From Pediococcus stilesii (GTDB taxonomy: Bacteria; Bacillota; Bacilli; Lactobacillales; Lactobacillaceae), in assembly GCF_001437075.1 (NCBI RefSeq), contig NZ_JQBX01000010.1, forward strand, positions 1 through 64,000: a DNA stretch of 64,000 nt. The letters run 5' to 3'. The notes below the pieces were generated by a model. That model was not told the DNA's origin. It saw only the letters and a program-made list of their open reading frames with translations, and searched no databases. Shown here one piece after another: positions 61,769-64,000 of this stretch. The stretch's first letter is position 1; every line of letters starts with the position of its first letter. The position numbers and the translations under genes are program-made.

Positions 61769-63010
61769 ATGGCAAAATATGAAACACTACTTCCACGTTT
61801 TCTCAGATATGTTAAGGTGAACACCCGTTCAAATCCAAATTCTGATACGGTTCCAACCGATCCTAAAGAAGTTGAATTTTTAAAAACTTTAGCTAAAGAA
61901 TTGGAAGAAGTGGGCGTGGTTGACGTTCATACTCAAGAATCTTCAGGATACGTTGTTGGAACACTACCAGCAAATGACGGTGGAAATACGCCTGTTATCG
62001 GTTATATTTCACACGTTGATACTGCCGATTTTAATGCCGAAAACATTCAACCACAAGTTCACGAAAACTACGATGGCCAATCCGACATCGATTTGAGTGG
62101 CGATGGTGAATGGGTACTTAGCCCTTCTGTCTTCCCAAGTCTTAATAAATACAAAGGTAACGACCTCGTTACAACAAATGGTTTAACCCTTTTAGGTGCC
62201 GATGATAAGTCTGGAGTTGCTGATATTATGACAATGCTTGACTACTATCAAGCACATCCGGAAGTAAAACACGGTGAAATTCGAATTGGCTTTGCTCCAG
62301 ATGAAGAAACTGGTACTGGTGCAGATCATTTTGACGCAAAAGACTTTAACACTAAATATGCTTACACCGTAGATGGTGGTCCCCTCGGTGAACTTGAATA
62401 TGAAACGTTCAATGCTGCTCAAGCAACCATTGAAATTCAAGGTAACGAAGTTCACACGGCCGTTGCAAAGGGCTTGATGGTTAATGCCCTCCAAGTTGGT
62501 ATCGATTACCACAACCTTCTACCAGAACATGACCGTCCAGAACTCACCGAAGGACGTGAAGGATTCTACCATCTATTTAAGATGACCGGAACTCCCGACC
62601 ATGCCCAACTTGTTTACATTATTCGTGATCACGATCGTAGTATCTTTGAAGAACGTAAACAAAAGATGCAAGAAATTGCGGATCAATTGAACAAGGAATT
62701 TGGTCAAGAACGAGTTAAAGTCGAAGTGCACGATCAATATTACAACATGCGTGAAGTTCTTGAAAAAGACATGACACCTGTTGAAATCGCTCAAAAAGCA
62801 ATGGAAAACCTTGATATCAAACCAGATATCTACCCCGTTCGTGGTGGTACAGATGGTTCAAAGATTTCATTTATGGGAATTCCAACGCCAAACCTCTTCG
62901 CTGGTGGCGAAAACATGCACAGTCGCTATGAATACGTTTCTGTTCAAACTATGGAACGAGCTGTTGACTTATTATTAGAAATCAACCGTTTAAATTCAGA
63001 AAATAACTAA
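61769..63010 (+). CDS. pepT: Peptidase T (tripeptidase)
   Basis: A 413-residue M20 zinc aminopeptidase that removes the N-terminal residue of tripeptides. Metal ligands in [32 protein letters not shown], the dimer-domain His in [10 protein letters not shown], and the C-terminal [16 protein letters not shown] lies 9 nt before the ATG. Monocistronic; a terminator follows. The 220-bp gap upstream contains a possible promoter TTGTGA-N16-TAAGAT and nothing else recognised. Confidence 0.96.
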   Translation: MAKYETLLPRFLRYVKVNTRSNPNSDTVPTDPKEVEFLKTLAKELEEVGVVDVHTQESSGYVVGTLPANDGGNTPVIGYISHVDTADFNAENIQPQVHENYDGQSDIDLSGDGEWVLSPSVFPSLNKYKGNDLVTTNGLTLLGADDKSGVADIMTMLDYYQAHPEVKHGEIRIGFAPDEETGTGADHFDAKDFNTKYAYTVDGGPLGELEYETFNAAQATIEIQGNEVHTAVAKGLMVNALQVGIDYHNLLPEHDRPELTEGREGFYHLFKMTGTPDHAQLVYIIRDHDRSIFEERKQKMQEIADQLNKEFGQERVKVEVHDQYYNMREVLEKDMTPVEIAQKAMENLDIKPDIYPVRGGTDGSKISFMGIPTPNLFAGGENMHSRYEYVSVQTMERAVDLLLEINRLNSENN

Positions 63011-63022
63011 AATTTCATTTTT

Positions 63023-63057
63023 GGGTCGTGGCAATTCCAATTGTCCGATCCTTTTTT
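63023..63057 (+). terminator. pepT terminator
   Basis: GGGTCGTGGCAATT paired with AATTGTCCGATCC (one bulge, a few wobble pairs), then TTTTTT. Confidence 0.8.
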
Positions 63058-63082
63058 AAATAATTAGCTAAGGAGAACTATT

Positions 63083-64000
63083 ATGTCACTTACAATGGCA
63101 ATTATTGGCTTCGGTAAAAGTGCCAATCGCTATCATATTCCATACATCAAGGAACGTGATATTAAAATTAAATACATCTACAACCATCGGCGCCATCCCG
63201 ATAAAGAAAAAGGATTTTACGACTCTAAGACAATTTTCACGGATGATTTAAATCAGGTTCTGAAAGATCCAGAGGTTCAATTAGTAACCATCTGTACGCC
63301 TCCTTCAACGCATTTTAAATATGGTAAAGAGGTGCTTAAAAATGGCAAAAACGTTTTAATTGAAAAACCTTTTGTTGCCGATCAAAAAGAAGCTAAGGAA
63401 CTCTTTGCACTGGCAAATGAAAAACATTTACTGGCAATGCCATATCAAAATCGTCGGTTTGACGGCGACTGTCTCACTCTTAAAAAAGTGATTGATTTGG
63501 GATATATTGGTAAGCCCCTTTTGCTGGAGTCCCACTTTGACAAATACCGTCCCGATACTGATTTGCATGAAGGCCTGCAAGTCGATGGCCAATTTTATGG
63601 ATTAGGCGTGCACATGTTGGATCAAATTTTGGGGCTCTTTGGTAAGCCACAAACCGTTAGTTATGACATTCGGGCCATTCAAAATCCCGATAGTACGGTT
63701 GATGACTACTATGAAACTCAACTACTTTACAATAACTTCAAGGCCACCGTGGTCAGCAATCCGCTTGCCGCGCGCCCCTATCCGCGCTTTTTGTTACACG
63801 GAACTAACGGATCGTATGTAAAATATGATATTGATCAACAAGAAAATGACTTAAAACTTGGCATTATGCCTGGCGATGAACATTTTGGGATTGATACTCC
63901 CAACCAATTCGGAATTGTTAAATATAAAAACCAAAATGGTGATTGGATTGAAAAACAAATTCCAACCGTTAATGGTGATTATGGTCGTGTGTATGATTCA
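63083..64000 (+). CDS. Gfo/Idh/MocA-family oxidoreductase (3' end beyond window)
   Basis: An NAD(P)-dependent sugar or polyol dehydrogenase-like protein; 306 codons are visible, open to the window end. N-terminal Rossmann motif AIIGFGKSANRYHIPYI, the substrate/cofactor region TICTPPSTHFKYG, and the signature VLIEKPFVADQKEA (EKP, with the catalytic Lys) near residue 95. The C-terminal domain includes GQFYGLGVHMLDQILGLFG, where the conserved His lies. AAGGAG precedes the ATG by 8 nt. Exact substrate unknown. Confidence 0.9.
   Translation, partial: MSLTMAIIGFGKSANRYHIPYIKERDIKIKYIYNHRRHPDKEKGFYDSKTIFTDDLNQVLKDPEVQLVTICTPPSTHFKYGKEVLKNGKNVLIEKPFVADQKEAKELFALANEKHLLAMPYQNRRFDGDCLTLKKVIDLGYIGKPLLLESHFDKYRPDTDLHEGLQVDGQFYGLGVHMLDQILGLFGKPQTVSYDIRAIQNPDSTVDDYYETQLLYNNFKATVVSNPLAARPYPRFLLHGTNGSYVKYDIDQQENDLKLGIMPGDEHFGIDTPNQFGIVKYKNQNGDWIEKQIPTVNGDYGRVYDS

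Noticed and set aside
62192-62512. A 106-codon minus frame opposite pepT
   Set aside because: Antisense shadow of a well-supported peptidase gene without ribosome binding site.

Overview
The window looks like a chromosomal segment of a lactic acid bacterium of the family Lactobacillaceae. It is AT-rich with strong GGAGG ribosome binding sites. It carries glpK-glpO-glpF, pyruvate oxidase, maltose phosphorylase with beta-phosphoglucomutase, PepF, PepT, LuxS, BioY/BirA, CopY/CopB and catabolite (CcpA) boxes. The species cannot be fixed from sequence alone. No tRNA, rRNA, CRISPR array, prophage or insertion sequence was recognised.

Layout. 1-4187: end of an accessory secretion locus (secA2, nearly complete), two unassigned genes upstream of it, and a divergent 63-residue membrane protein whose promoter implies a leaderless message. 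4380-8660: CcpA-controlled glycerol operon glpK-glpO-glpF. 8660-9097: non-coding stretch with a candidate small RNA. 9098-14014: pepF with an ASCH protein and an unknown, a flavin disulfide-type reductase and an NmrA-like protein. 14133-16914: pyruvate oxidase with a structured 3' UTR, divergent from a PPOX flavoprotein, sharing two identical operator sites. 17015-20718: MFS exporter with a broken small partner, bioY-birA with a BirA operator, luxS. 20793-25012: a BCCT osmolyte transporter without a normal start codon, a second 3' UTR repeat array, an acetyltransferase, and an NADH oxidase pseudogene. 25162-30145: EAL protein, Hsp20, Ndk, a small membrane protein, copper efflux (copY-copB). 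30249-44979: EamA exporter, MarR regulator, secreted-type hydrolase with an orphan PTS EIIC, ABC-F protein, guanine salvage (guaD-permease-APC permease), MacB-like ABC transporter, Ca2+-type P-ATPase. 45022-45895: a small membrane gene and a probable Fst/par-like type I toxin-antitoxin module. 46014-57981: complete maltose/maltodextrin locus (MalR, two GH13 enzymes, MalEFG, a YesL-like protein, MsmK-type ATPase, MapA, PgmB). 58143-61548: OpuC osmoprotectant ABC transporter. 61769-64000: PepT and a partial Gfo/Idh/MocA oxidoreductase.

Metabolic logic. Two H2O2-forming oxidases (GlpO, pyruvate oxidase) appear intact, while the water-forming NADH oxidase is broken. Sugar and glycerol genes carry cre sites. 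Maltose is imported by MalEFG-MsmK, split by MapA to glucose plus beta-glucose-1-phosphate, and isomerised by PgmB.

Most notable: (i) seven copies of a roughly 123-bp hairpin repeat placed between a stop codon and its terminator behind two unrelated genes, with stem arms that differ between copies but keep base pairing; (ii) a 33-residue Fst-like peptide gene with flanking direct repeats, a bidirectional terminator and a convergent antisense promoter; (iii) a candidate small RNA that presents CCUCC in a hairpin loop.
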